27,744 bases of DNA, from positions 1-27,744 of the forward strand of contig NZ_JBIYSM020000046.1 of assembly GCF_044759095.2 (NCBI RefSeq), given 5' to 3'. Each line of letters starts with the position of its first letter. Positions within the stretch are counted from its first letter, which is position 1. Below are positions 7,640-15,957 of this stretch, one piece after another. Under the pieces are notes generated by a model. The model ran no database searches. It saw only the letters and a list, made by a program, of their open reading frames with translations, and was not told where the DNA came from. The position numbers and the translations under genes are program-made. This stretch comes from JBIYSM02 sp044759095. Its GTDB lineage: Bacteria; Bacillota; Bacilli; Brevibacillales; Brevibacillaceae.

Positions 7640-8378
7640 CTTGAACCCCTCCTCCCAACAGAGAAGCAGCCCCTCTGTCCAGTATCAGTGTCACGTCCGG
7701 GTGACGCTTAAGAATGGACGCCGGCATCGCTTCCGTGACTGGCCCCTGCAGCGCCAGACGGATGGCTTCCGCTTTTCCCTCTCCGACTGCCAGCAGGAGT
7801 ATTTTTTTGCTTTTCATAATGGTCTGAATCCCCATGGTCAAAGCGTGCCGCGGCATCTCCGACGGATCGGCAAAAAAGCGGGAATTTGCCTGAATGGTGC
7901 TGGCCGTCAGGGCAACGAGATGGGATCGGGAGCCAAACGGTGTCCCCGGTTCATTGAAGCCGATATGACCGTTGCGGCCAATTCCGAGGATCTGAATGTC
8001 GACCCCTCCAGCCGCATCGATGCCAGCTTCAAACCGGCTGCACTCCTCCCCCGTGTCTAGTGCTTCTCCGTTCAGGATGTGAATCTGTTCCGCGGGAATG
8101 TTGACGTGATCAAAAAAATGTTCCTTCATGAAACGGGCGAAACTTTGCGGATGGCTGCGCTTGATCGGGTAATACTCGTCCAGATTGAACGTGGTGATTC
8201 CGGAAAAATCAAGACGCTCCTGCAGGTATCGTTCCACCAGCCTCCGATAAAATCCGATCGGAGTCGAGCCGGTGGCGAGTCCCAAAACCAGCTGCGGATG
8301 CTGCTTCCAAGCCGTAAGCACCATTTCCGAGGCATGTTCGCATACCTCTTCGTACTTCTCCACTTTGACAACCTTCAT
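7614..8378 (-). CDS. nagB: Glucosamine-6-phosphate deaminase
   Basis: NagB converts glucosamine-6-phosphate to fructose-6-phosphate and ammonia, the step that sends amino sugars into glycolysis. The 254-residue protein shows LATGSTP (34-40), the NLDEYY motif with D67/E68, and GIGRNGHIGFNEPG (132-145) with the catalytic-type histidine H138. The ATG at 8378 is preceded by AAGGAG at about 10 bases; an upstream ATG at 8402 has no such site. It lies 47 bases after murQ and overlaps glcD. NagA, which would deacetylate GlcNAc-6-P first, is not in this window. Confidence 0.94.
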   Translation of the reverse strand: MKVVKVEKYEEVCEHASEMVLTAWKQHPQLVLGLATGSTPIGFYRRLVERYLQERLDFSGITTFNLDEYYPIKRSHPQSFARFMKEHFFDHVNIPAEQIHILNGEALDTGEECSRFEAGIDAAGGVDIQILGIGRNGHIGFNEPGTPFGSRSHLVALTASTIQANSRFFADPSEMPRHALTMGIQTIMKSKKILLLAVGEGKAEAIRLALQGPVTEAMPASILKRHPDVTLILDRGAASLLGGGVQDAAARDSQ

Positions 8379-8425
8379 GCCCAACCAGCTCCTTCCCGAC
8401 AAACCAGCTTGCGGCCCGTACGATT

Positions 8426-9331
8426 TCAGCCGTAGCGTTCAATCGCCTCGCGGATTCTGCCGCCTGTTTCATCCAGCAGCCGCACAGATTCCTCAACACC
8501 AAGCCCGGTCAGCTTCATGATGATTGCCGTCTTGGCGTCGCCGTTGGCCACCTTGGCCAACTGTTCCGCCTCTTCATAGCTGGCGCCGGTCACTTCCATC
8601 ACGATCCGTTTGACGCGTTCCTTCAGCTTTCCGTTGGTTGCCTGCACGTTGACCATCAGGTTGCCGTATACTTTTCCCAATTTGATCATCACTGCAGTGG
8701 TCAGCATGTTCAGCACCAATTTTGTCGCGGTTCCCGATTTCAGTCTGGTCGATCCCGTCAACACCTCAGGCCCGACCACCACATTGATGGCGATGTCCGC
8801 CCACGCGCTGATCAACCCCGTTTCCACGCAGGAGAGAGCGATCGTTTTGGCGTTCAGCTTTCTCGCTTCCCGGAGCGCTCCCATCACGTACGGCGTGCGC
8901 CCGCTGGCGGCAATCCCGACGACAACATCACGAGCGGTTACACCGTACTTGTGCACATCCTGCTCGCCCAGCTCCGGCAAATCCTCTGCCCCTTCCACCG
9001 CCTTCACCATGGCAGAAGGACCTCCGGCGATGATGCCTTGCACCAGTTCCGGATCCGTCCCGAACGTCGGGGGACACTCGGAAGCGTCCAATATCCCCAG
9101 CCTCCCGCTTGTTCCGGCGCCAAAGTAAAACAACCGCCCCCCTTTTTCCAGCGAGTCTGCAATCAGTTCCACCGCTTGCGCCACCTGGTCCAGCACCTGT
9201 GCTACGGCGTAGGGAACCTTTTTATCCTCTTCATTCATCAACCGCAGAATCTCCTGTACCGACAGCGTATCGAGGTTATGTGTCTGTTCGTTCTGCAATT
9301 CCGTCGTCAACTCATCCAGTTTTTCAAGCAT
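8426..9331 (-). CDS. murQ: N-acetylmuramic acid 6-phosphate etherase
   Basis: MurQ cleaves the lactyl ether of MurNAc-6-P, giving GlcNAc-6-P and D-lactate. The 301-residue protein has the SIS-domain signature GAGTSGRLGILDASECPPTF (71-90), whose glutamate E85 corresponds to the family's catalytic acid, and a C-terminal helical region. Its length is typical. AGGAGG precedes the ATG. It follows dppF by 39 bases and is followed by nagB. Its D-lactate product is a plausible substrate for the GlcDF pair at the operon's end. Confidence 0.96.
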   Translation of the reverse strand: MLEKLDELTTELQNEQTHNLDTLSVQEILRLMNEEDKKVPYAVAQVLDQVAQAVELIADSLEKGGRLFYFGAGTSGRLGILDASECPPTFGTDPELVQGIIAGGPSAMVKAVEGAEDLPELGEQDVHKYGVTARDVVVGIAASGRTPYVMGALREARKLNAKTIALSCVETGLISAWADIAINVVVGPEVLTGSTRLKSGTATKLVLNMLTTAVMIKLGKVYGNLMVNVQATNGKLKERVKRIVMEVTGASYEEAEQLAKVANGDAKTAIIMKLTGLGVEESVRLLDETGGRIREAIERYG

Positions 9332-9370
9332 GTCCTCTCCAACCTCCTTTGCTTCAAATCGATACCCGCC

Positions 9371-10333
9371 TTACTCCAGATGACAGGAAACAAAGTGTCC
9401 GGCCTTCGTCTGCCTGAGCGCAGGGATGGTCGTCCTGCACGTCTCCATAGAGTGCCGACAGCGCGGGTGAAACGTACAGCCCGAAGGCGGGTTGGCCGGA
9501 CTTGGCAGATCCCCTTCCAAAATGATTCGCTTCACCGTTTGGTTCGGATCCGGCACCGGCACGGCGGACAGGAGCGCTTGCGTGTACGGATGGGTCGGCT
9601 TTTCATACAGGGTCCTTTTGTCGGCTACCTCGACCACTTTTCCCAGGTACATGACCGCCACTCGGTCACAGATGTGACGCACTACGCTCAAGTCGTGAGA
9701 GATAAACAGATACGTAAGCTGAAACTCCTTTTGCAAATCCTGCATCAGGTTGAGAATCTGCGCCTGGATGGACACGTCCAGCGCGGAAACCGGTTCGTCG
9801 GCGATAACCAGCTTGGGGCGCAGGATCAGGGCGCGGGCGATTCCGACACGCTGCCGCTGGCCGCCGGAAAACTCATGCGGAAAACGATCCAGGTGCTGCC
9901 TGGTTAATCCGACGATTTCGATCATTTCCTCCACTTGTTTCCGCTGTTCAGCGGGCGTGCCGATTCCGTGCACGATCAGCGGATCCTGCAGGATTTGGCC
10001 CACGGTTTTCCGCGGGTTGAGTGAAGCAAACGGATCCTGAAACACCAGCTGCATGTCGCGGCGGGCTCTGCGCAGCTCTGTTGCGTTCAGCTTGCGGATG
10101 TCCCGCCCCTGGAACAGGATCTCCCCGTCAGTCGGTTCAATCAGTCGCAGGATGCAGCGGCCGGTCGTCGATTTTCCGCAGCCAGACTCGCCCACAATGC
10201 TGACGGTTTCACCGGGATAAACGGTCAAGTCCACCCCGTCGACGGCTCGAACGGTTTTTTCTTTCCCCCACAGGCCTTTTTTCGTCGTAAAATGTTTTTT
10301 CAAACCCTTGATTTCCAAGAGGGGCTGTGTCAT
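9371..10333 (-). CDS. dppF: Peptide ABC transporter ATP-binding protein (DppF/OppF type)
   Basis: This 320-residue ABC ATPase energises the peptide importer. It has Walker A GESGCGKST (48-56), signature SGGQRQR (156-162), Walker B LVIADE (175-180) and the C-terminal oligopeptide/dipeptide domain with the FHPRCRHSMETC cysteines. The ATG at 10333 overlaps the dppD stop as ATGA and follows GAGGAGGG, so it is preferred over the in-frame ATG at 10369, which lies inside dppD. It pairs with DppD as a heterodimeric ATPase. Confidence 0.93.
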   Translation of the reverse strand: MTQPLLEIKGLKKHFTTKKGLWGKEKTVRAVDGVDLTVYPGETVSIVGESGCGKSTTGRCILRLIEPTDGEILFQGRDIRKLNATELRRARRDMQLVFQDPFASLNPRKTVGQILQDPLIVHGIGTPAEQRKQVEEMIEIVGLTRQHLDRFPHEFSGGQRQRVGIARALILRPKLVIADEPVSALDVSIQAQILNLMQDLQKEFQLTYLFISHDLSVVRHICDRVAVMYLGKVVEVADKRTLYEKPTHPYTQALLSAVPVPDPNQTVKRIILEGDLPSPANPPSGCTFHPRCRHSMETCRTTIPALRQTKAGHFVSCHLE

Positions 10334-11295
10334 GCCCGTCCCTCCTCGCCATACAGCCAGCAACGGCATTTTTGCGTGTCGGAGACGTCCAAGAGCTCCG
10401 GATTTTGCTCGCGGCAGATCTCCATTGCCCGGGAACAGCGCGGCGCGAATCGGCAGCCCTGCGGCATTTCGTGCAGCATCGGCACTGTGCCGGGAATGGC
10501 GTCAAGCCGCTCCCGTTCGGTTTTGACGCTTGGCATGGAGTTGAGCAGTCCCCTTGTGTACGGGTGTTTCGGGTCGTTGAACAAGCTGTTCACATCTGCC
10601 TGCTCCACGATTTGGCCCGCATACATCACGATCACACGGTGGCACATCTCCGCCACGACCCCGAGATCATGGGTAATCAGCAGGATGGACGTGCCGTGCT
10701 CCTGCCGCACCCTTTTCATCAGTTCCAGGATTTGCGCCTGAATGGTTACGTCCAGCGCCGTTGTCGGCTCGTCGGCAATCAACAGCTTGGGATTGCAGGC
10801 CATCGCCATGGCGATCATGACGCGCTGCCGCATCCCGCCGGACAGTTGGTGGGGATATTCGGAAACGATTTCCTCTGCGCGGGGGATCCCCACTTCCTTC
10901 AACAATTGGACGGCACGTTCCCGGGCCGCCTGTCTGGACAAGCCAAGATGACGGCGCAGCGGTTCGCTGATCTGTTTTCCGATTGGATGCAGCGGATTGA
11001 GAGAGGTCATCGGTTCTTGAAAAATCATCGCAATCTGGTTGCCGCGCACGGATTGCATCTGCTTTTCCGTCAGTTCCAGGAGCTCTCTGTCCTGAAAACG
11101 AATGCTGCCTGACAAATCCACGTTCTTGCCTAAGAGCCGCATGATCGACAGACTGGTAACGCTTTTGCCGCAACCGGATTCCCCGACGACGCCGAGCGTT
11201 TCTCCCGCTTTTACGGAGAAACTGACATCTTCGATCACGGTCAGCTTCCTGCCGGATTGGATAAAAGACGTACGCAAGTTTTGAATCTCCAGCAT
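10330..11295 (-). CDS. dppD: Peptide ABC transporter ATP-binding protein (DppD/OppD type)
   Basis: This 321-residue ABC ATPase is the partner of DppF. It shows Walker A GESGCGKS (38-45), signature LSGGMRQR (151-158), Walker B with LLIADEPTTALD (171-182) and the C-terminal oligopeptide-transport domain with the RFAPRC cysteine motif. AAAGGTGAG precedes the ATG. It begins 7 bases after the amidase gene and ends in an ATGA overlap with dppF. The split of the transporter genes by the amidase (binding protein, B, C, amidase, D, F) suggests that the amidase works on the imported substrate. Confidence 0.93.
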   Translation of the reverse strand: MLEIQNLRTSFIQSGRKLTVIEDVSFSVKAGETLGVVGESGCGKSVTSLSIMRLLGKNVDLSGSIRFQDRELLELTEKQMQSVRGNQIAMIFQEPMTSLNPLHPIGKQISEPLRRHLGLSRQAARERAVQLLKEVGIPRAEEIVSEYPHQLSGGMRQRVMIAMAMACNPKLLIADEPTTALDVTIQAQILELMKRVRQEHGTSILLITHDLGVVAEMCHRVIVMYAGQIVEQADVNSLFNDPKHPYTRGLLNSMPSVKTERERLDAIPGTVPMLHEMPQGCRFAPRCSRAMEICREQNPELLDVSDTQKCRCWLYGEEGRA

Positions 11296-11302
11296 CGGGT
11301 TC

Positions 11303-12529
11303 TCACCTTTCTTCTCGGAGTGATGGCGTTACCAGCGAAAAAACGGAGTTGTGATGGCTTTTGCGCCACTCTCCCATCCGGTTGCTGACGGTGGGATGGA
11401 CGCGATTCGTCAAGGTGATAAGGGTGGCGCTTCGCAGCGGATCGTGCCAGACGGAGGTGCCGGTAAAGCCGGTGTGTCCATAGGCTGCTGCCGAAAGCAG
11501 ATCGCCGCCTGAACAGCCGGCTGCCGTTTGTTCCAGCGTGCCGACTGTTGCCGAAGCCTCCCAGCCCATCGCTCTTTTGGGTGCGAACGGGCCGGTGTAA
11601 CAACGGGTGGCGTGCGCACGCAATACGGGGTCGAGACGGACCTCGGCTTCCTTTGAGGTCCAGATGAGCATGTAACGCTCAACGTCCCCGATCGTGGAAA
11701 ACAGGCCCGCATGCCCGCTTACCCCGCCCAGACCGTAGCAGCAGTTGCCATCGTGCACCGTCCCGCGGATGATGCCTTTCCTCCAGACAAACCGGTCCAG
11801 GCACTCCTGCCAGATTGCCGCAGATGGATGACCGGTGCTTGACGCCTGCACGATCTGCTGCCTGACCATCTCCAACTCGTAACCGTTGCCGTCCTCCGTC
11901 GGTGCGATCAGCTCAGCAGCAATTCCTGCCGCAAGCGGCTTGTAGGTCGTCATGGTCATTCCGCTCGGCTGAAAGATCAGGCGCTGTGCCAACCGGCTCA
12001 ACTCCTCGTCCCAGATGCGTTCCAGGACGAAGCCGAGCAGCATGAATCCCAGGTCGCTGTACACCGCCTGCTCCCCCGGAACGCCCATCAGCTTCTCGTC
12101 GGCCAACAATCGCAGGTACGCTTCCCGCCCCTGTCCCAGTATGAAATAAGGGCGCCACGCCGGCAGTCCCGAGGTGTGGGTGAGCAGGTGGAGCAGAGTG
12201 ATTTTTCGCTTTCGCACGGTGTCCTGTCCCGCTTCGAGTTCGGGAACGTACGTGATCAACGGATCGGTCAGGGAGAGCTTTCCCTTCTGTACGCTGATCA
12301 GCACCAACGGCAAGGTCACCATCACCTTGGTCAGGGAAGCCATGTCGTAGACGATCCGTTCACTGGCCGGCTGAGCTTGTTCCCCCGCCTCCACCGCACC
12401 GCTTGCGACGATCATGGGCGGTTCGCTGCCAACGGTCAGACTGGTTACCCCGCCGGGGAAAATGCCTTGTCGGATGCCGTTCTCCAGGTTTTCTCTGAGG
12501 CGCTCCACAATCCGTTCTTTTTCCATCAT
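11303..12529 (-). CDS. Serine hydrolase of the class C beta-lactamase fold, AmiE/YbbE-like muropeptide amidase
   Basis: This 408-residue protein shows the beta-lactamase/PBP-type triad: SLTK (S65, K68), YSD (157-159) in place of YxN, and HTG (352-354) in place of KTG. It also has the GTVHD (256-260) and GGVSGHAGLFS (268-278) motifs typical of the YbbE-like group. B. subtilis AmiE (YbbE) of this group removes the peptide from N-acetylmuramic acid and sits in the mur operon. Here the gene is embedded among the importer genes. No signal peptide or lipobox is visible, unlike secreted AmiE, so it probably acts in the cytoplasm on imported muropeptides. Two adjacent ATGs (12529 and 12526) follow AAGGGGGG; either may be used. 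A D-amino-acid esterase or peptidase role cannot be excluded. Confidence 0.8.
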   Translation of the reverse strand: MMEKERIVERLRENLENGIRQGIFPGGVTSLTVGSEPPMIVASGAVEAGEQAQPASERIVYDMASLTKVMVTLPLVLISVQKGKLSLTDPLITYVPELEAGQDTVRKRKITLLHLLTHTSGLPAWRPYFILGQGREAYLRLLADEKLMGVPGEQAVYSDLGFMLLGFVLERIWDEELSRLAQRLIFQPSGMTMTTYKPLAAGIAAELIAPTEDGNGYELEMVRQQIVQASSTGHPSAAIWQECLDRFVWRKGIIRGTVHDGNCCYGLGGVSGHAGLFSTIGDVERYMLIWTSKEAEVRLDPVLRAHATRCYTGPFAPKRAMGWEASATVGTLEQTAAGCSGGDLLSAAAYGHTGFTGTSVWHDPLRSATLITLTNRVHPTVSNRMGEWRKSHHNSVFSLVTPSLREER

Positions 12530-12539
12530 GGCCCCCCTT

Positions 12540-13373
12540 TTACTTGCTGCGGTGGCGCGGATCCAGAATGTCGCGGACAGCGTCGCCGAACATGTTAAAC
12601 GACAGGATGGTGACGGTCATCGCTGCACAGGGCCAAATGATCATGCCGGGTGCAAGCTCCATGTATCTTCGCGCTTCCGAGATCATGCCTCCCCAGGATG
12701 GATCAGGCGGCTGGATCCCAAGCCCCAGGAAGCTTAGCGCCGACTCGGTCAGGATTGCCCCCGAAATGGCAAGCGACGCCTGCACCAGCAGCGGTGCCGT
12801 CACATTCGGGAAAATCTCAAGGAACAAGATGCGCGGTGTGTTGGCTCCGATGGCACGGGCGCTTTCAACAAATTCCAGATTTTTTACCGCCAGCACGGCT
12901 CCCCGGACGGTACGCGTAAAAATGGGAATGTTGACGATCCCGATGGCGAGAATGGTATTGATCGTACCCGGCCCCAACGCGGCGACAATCGCCAAAGCAA
13001 GCAGGATTTCCGGAAACGCAAACAGCACGTCCATGACCCGCATGATAAAACCGTCCACCCAGCGGCCAAAGTAGCCGGCGATCAGCCCAAACAACGCTCC
13101 GAATACCACACTGACGAACACCGAAGAGAGTCCCACCACGAGCGACACCTGGGCGCCGTAGACGATGCGGCTGAACAGGTCGCGGCCGAACTGGTCGGTG
13201 CCCAGCCAGAACTGAACTGAGCTTCCTTCCATCCGGTGGTCCTGAAACATCTCGGTCGGGTCATGCGGGGCAATCATCGGCGCCAGCAGGGCGCAAGCGG
13301 CGAGCAGACAGAGGATGACGAGACAGGCGACTGCGGTTTTGTTTTCCAAAAAACGTCGTCGAAATGTACTCAT
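12540..13373 (-). CDS. dppC: Peptide ABC transporter permease (DppC/OppC type)
   Basis: This 277-residue inner-membrane permease has an N-terminal hydrophobic segment followed by APMIAPHDP, typical of DppC/OppC. It has about five further membrane segments and the BPD cytoplasmic loop with ARAIGANTPRILFLEIFPN, which contacts the ATPases. GGGAGAG precedes the ATG. It lies 12 bases after dppB and 10 bases before the amidase gene. Confidence 0.93.
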   Translation of the reverse strand: MSTFRRRFLENKTAVACLVILCLLAACALLAPMIAPHDPTEMFQDHRMEGSSVQFWLGTDQFGRDLFSRIVYGAQVSLVVGLSSVFVSVVFGALFGLIAGYFGRWVDGFIMRVMDVLFAFPEILLALAIVAALGPGTINTILAIGIVNIPIFTRTVRGAVLAVKNLEFVESARAIGANTPRILFLEIFPNVTAPLLVQASLAISGAILTESALSFLGLGIQPPDPSWGGMISEARRYMELAPGMIIWPCAAMTVTILSFNMFGDAVRDILDPRHRSK

Positions 13374-13385
13374 GTTGTCTCTCCC

Positions 13386-14327
13386 TTAATACTTGATTCG
13401 CGGGTCAATCCAGGTGTAGATCACGTCAATCAACAGGTTCACCAGGACGAAGACCAGCGCCACGAACAAGACGCCCCCCTGCACCACCGGGTAGTCCCGC
13501 TGGTAGATACCGTCCAGCACGTACTGACCCAATCCCGGAATGGAGAACAATTGCTCCACGATAACCGACCCGCCCAAGAGATACCCGATCTGCATTCCCG
13601 CGATTGTCACGATGGGAATGGACGAGTTGCGAAGAGCGTGTCCGAACACCACCGTCCACATGTTGTTGCCTTTCGCCCGAGCGGTGCGGATAAACTCCTT
13701 GTCCATCGTCTCCAAAAACGCGGAACGCGTCATTCGCATAACACCGGCAGCAACGACAATGCCCATAGTGACGGCAGGCAGGATAAACACCTTGAACGCC
13801 TCCGCCGGATCCTCCCAGAAGCTGACCACATCAATCGGGGGAAACCAGCCGAAGTACAGAGAGAGACCGAGCATCAGCAGCGTTCCGATCGCGAAGTTGG
13901 GGACGGAGATTCCCAGCAGGGTGACGATCCGCACCGCAATATCCGTCTTTGTGTGAACGCGAACGGCCGACAGGATTCCAAACGGGATGGCAATCGTCCA
14001 GCCGATGAGAACGGCGAAAACCGTCAATTGCAGTGTGATGGCAAAACGTTTTACAATTTGCGGCAAAATCGGCTCACCGGTATGCACGGAGACACCGAAG
14101 TCCCCTTTCAACAGCCCGCCAAGCCAGTGCAGATACTGCTGAAGCAATGGTTTGTCCAAGCCCATGCTTTTGCGCAGGGCGGCGATCGCCTCCGGTGTCG
14201 CGTTGGTCCCCAGCATGATGGAAGCAGGATCGCCCGGCACCAGATGCAGGATGGTAAAGACGAGAATGGTGATGCCGAACAGGATGGGAACGAGGCTAAT
14301 GATGCGTTTGATCAGATAACTTCCCAC
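13386..14327 (-). CDS. dppB: Peptide ABC transporter permease (DppB/OppB type)
   Basis: This 313-residue permease has a first membrane helix followed by HLVPGDPASIMLG, characteristic of DppB/OppB. The cytoplasmic loop ARAKGNNMWTVVFGHALRNS and the C-terminal segment ending in WIDPRIKY also fit. The start is GTG after GGAGGGG. It follows the binding-protein gene by 59 bases that contain a hairpin (14355-14373). Together with DppC it forms the channel of the importer. Confidence 0.93.
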   Translation of the reverse strand: MGSYLIKRIISLVPILFGITILVFTILHLVPGDPASIMLGTNATPEAIAALRKSMGLDKPLLQQYLHWLGGLLKGDFGVSVHTGEPILPQIVKRFAITLQLTVFAVLIGWTIAIPFGILSAVRVHTKTDIAVRIVTLLGISVPNFAIGTLLMLGLSLYFGWFPPIDVVSFWEDPAEAFKVFILPAVTMGIVVAAGVMRMTRSAFLETMDKEFIRTARAKGNNMWTVVFGHALRNSSIPIVTIAGMQIGYLLGGSVIVEQLFSIPGLGQYVLDGIYQRDYPVVQGGVLFVALVFVLVNLLIDVIYTWIDPRIKY

Positions 14328-14354
14328 TTCTACCCCTCCAGAAAAGAAAGGGCC

Positions 14355-14373
14355 GGGGAGGCAGTGACTCCCC
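14355..14373 (-). promoter_or_regulatory. Intercistronic hairpin between binding-protein gene and dppB
   Basis: GGGGAG (14355-14360) pairs perfectly with CTCCCC (14368-14373) around a 7-base loop. No T-run follows. Such hairpins after a binding-protein gene commonly stabilise its message and raise its level over the permeases; that role here is inference. Confidence 0.5.
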
Positions 14374-14386
14374 GACTCCCTATTTG

Positions 14387-15931
14387 CTACTTCACGGATG
14401 CTTTGATCAGCGAATAAACCTCGCCGGCAGCAGTCGGCGTGAAGTCAACCTTGTCGCTTACGGCGTAAAAGTTTTTCGGCGATGCGAGGAACAGATTAGG
14501 CGCATCCTCCACCAGCAGCTGCTGTGCCTGGTCGTACAGTTTTTTGCGTTCACCCTGATCGACGGTTTGCAGTGCTTTTACAACCAGCTCGTCGTATTTC
14601 GGGTTGGAGTAGTTCCACACGTTCGCGGAACCCTCGGTGTGGAAAAAGAAGCGCATGGAACGGTCGGAGTCCACTCCGGACGTGTTCCGTCCCACCAGCA
14701 AGGTCATGTCCTTGGACTTCCAGGTCTCAATGTATTTGGCCCACTCAAGCTGATTGATCTTCGCGTTGATGCCGATCGCCTTCAATTGCTGTTGCAGAAC
14801 TTGCGCCGATTCTGCCATGTCGGGATAAGTGGCAGCCGTCTCCAGTACGGTTTCGAAACCGTTGGGATAGCCTGCTTCCGCCAGGAGCTGCTTCGCTTTT
14901 GCGATATCCTGCTTGTAGCTCGGGTAAGCGGCCGGATCAAGCGCCCAGTTGGTCAGGGCCGGAGCAATCGGACCGGTCAGGGACGCTTGCCCTTTCCAGA
15001 CGGTTTGCACAATCTGATTGCGGTCAATGGCATAGCTGATCGCCTGGCGCACGCGCGGATCGTCGAACGGCTTTTTCTTCACGTTGATGCCGAGGTAGCT
15101 GTACTCCAGGGACTGGTAGCTTTTCACCTGGACACCCGGCTTGCCTTCCAAAAGCTTCGCAGAATCTGCGGAAACGGTGCTGATGTCTACCTTGCCGGAG
15201 CGGATGGCTGCAAGACGTTCCGCTTCGTCCTTCATGATTTGGAACTTGATTGCCTCCACTTTTGGCAGGTCCTTGTTCCAGTAGTCTGGATTTTTCTTCA
15301 ACAAAACGTACTGTCCCGGTTCGCTTTTTTCCAGCTTGAACGGACCTGTTCCCATCGCGTCCTTGGTCAGGTCGGTTGAACCCTTTGGCACGATGGAGGC
15401 AAAGGCGCTGGCTGTATTGGCGATAAAAGCCGCATCCGGATTTTTCAGCTTGAAGACAATCGTAGTCGGATCCTTCGCCTCGATTGCTTCCACGCTGGAG
15501 AAGTAGGATTTCGCAATGGCACCGGTGTCAGGATTCAGGATGCGCTCAAAGCTGTATTTTACGTCTTCCGCCGTCATCTCCTGGCCGTTGTGGAACTTCA
15601 CGCCTTTGTGCAGCGTAAAGGTGATGGTTTTGCCGTCCGGGGCAACCTCCCACTTTTCTGCGAGGTTGGGAATCACGTTCAGGCTTTCATCCAGCTTGGT
15701 CAAGCTGTCGTACACGAGCGCGTATACGCGGACGCTGGAGGCAGCCGGAACTTTGTGAGGGTCATAGCCCACCGGCTCTTGTTCCGCCGCCACAATCAGC
15801 TCCGATTTGGTCACTGCCGGCTGTTGATTGCCCTGGTTGGCCTGATCGCCCGGCGCATTGCCTCCGCCGGTACAAGCGGAAAGCATCAATGACAAGGATA
15901 GAAAAAAGCCTGCCAAAACCCTTTTTTTCAC
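14387..15931 (-). CDS. Peptide-binding lipoprotein (SBP family 5, OppA/DppA-like)
   Basis: This 514-residue extracellular solute-binding protein has a lipoprotein signal peptide: positive N-terminus, hydrophobic core and lipobox LSAC with lipidated C20, followed by a Gly/Asn/Gln-rich linker. The mature part has the family 5 pattern, including the region around LAEKWEVAPDGKTITFTLHK and the KYSFERILNPDTG segment. The start is GTG after AGGGGGA. It lies 26 bases after anmK and before dppB. The operon context suggests muropeptides or murein peptides as ligand; the fold alone would also allow ordinary oligopeptides. Confidence 0.92.
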   Translation of the reverse strand: MKKRVLAGFFLSLSLMLSACTGGGNAPGDQANQGNQQPAVTKSELIVAAEQEPVGYDPHKVPAASSVRVYALVYDSLTKLDESLNVIPNLAEKWEVAPDGKTITFTLHKGVKFHNGQEMTAEDVKYSFERILNPDTGAIAKSYFSSVEAIEAKDPTTIVFKLKNPDAAFIANTASAFASIVPKGSTDLTKDAMGTGPFKLEKSEPGQYVLLKKNPDYWNKDLPKVEAIKFQIMKDEAERLAAIRSGKVDISTVSADSAKLLEGKPGVQVKSYQSLEYSYLGINVKKKPFDDPRVRQAISYAIDRNQIVQTVWKGQASLTGPIAPALTNWALDPAAYPSYKQDIAKAKQLLAEAGYPNGFETVLETAATYPDMAESAQVLQQQLKAIGINAKINQLEWAKYIETWKSKDMTLLVGRNTSGVDSDRSMRFFFHTEGSANVWNYSNPKYDELVVKALQTVDQGERKKLYDQAQQLLVEDAPNLFLASPKNFYAVSDKVDFTPTAAGEVYSLIKASVK

Positions 15932-15957
15932 AATGAGTCCCCCTATGCTTACCTTTT

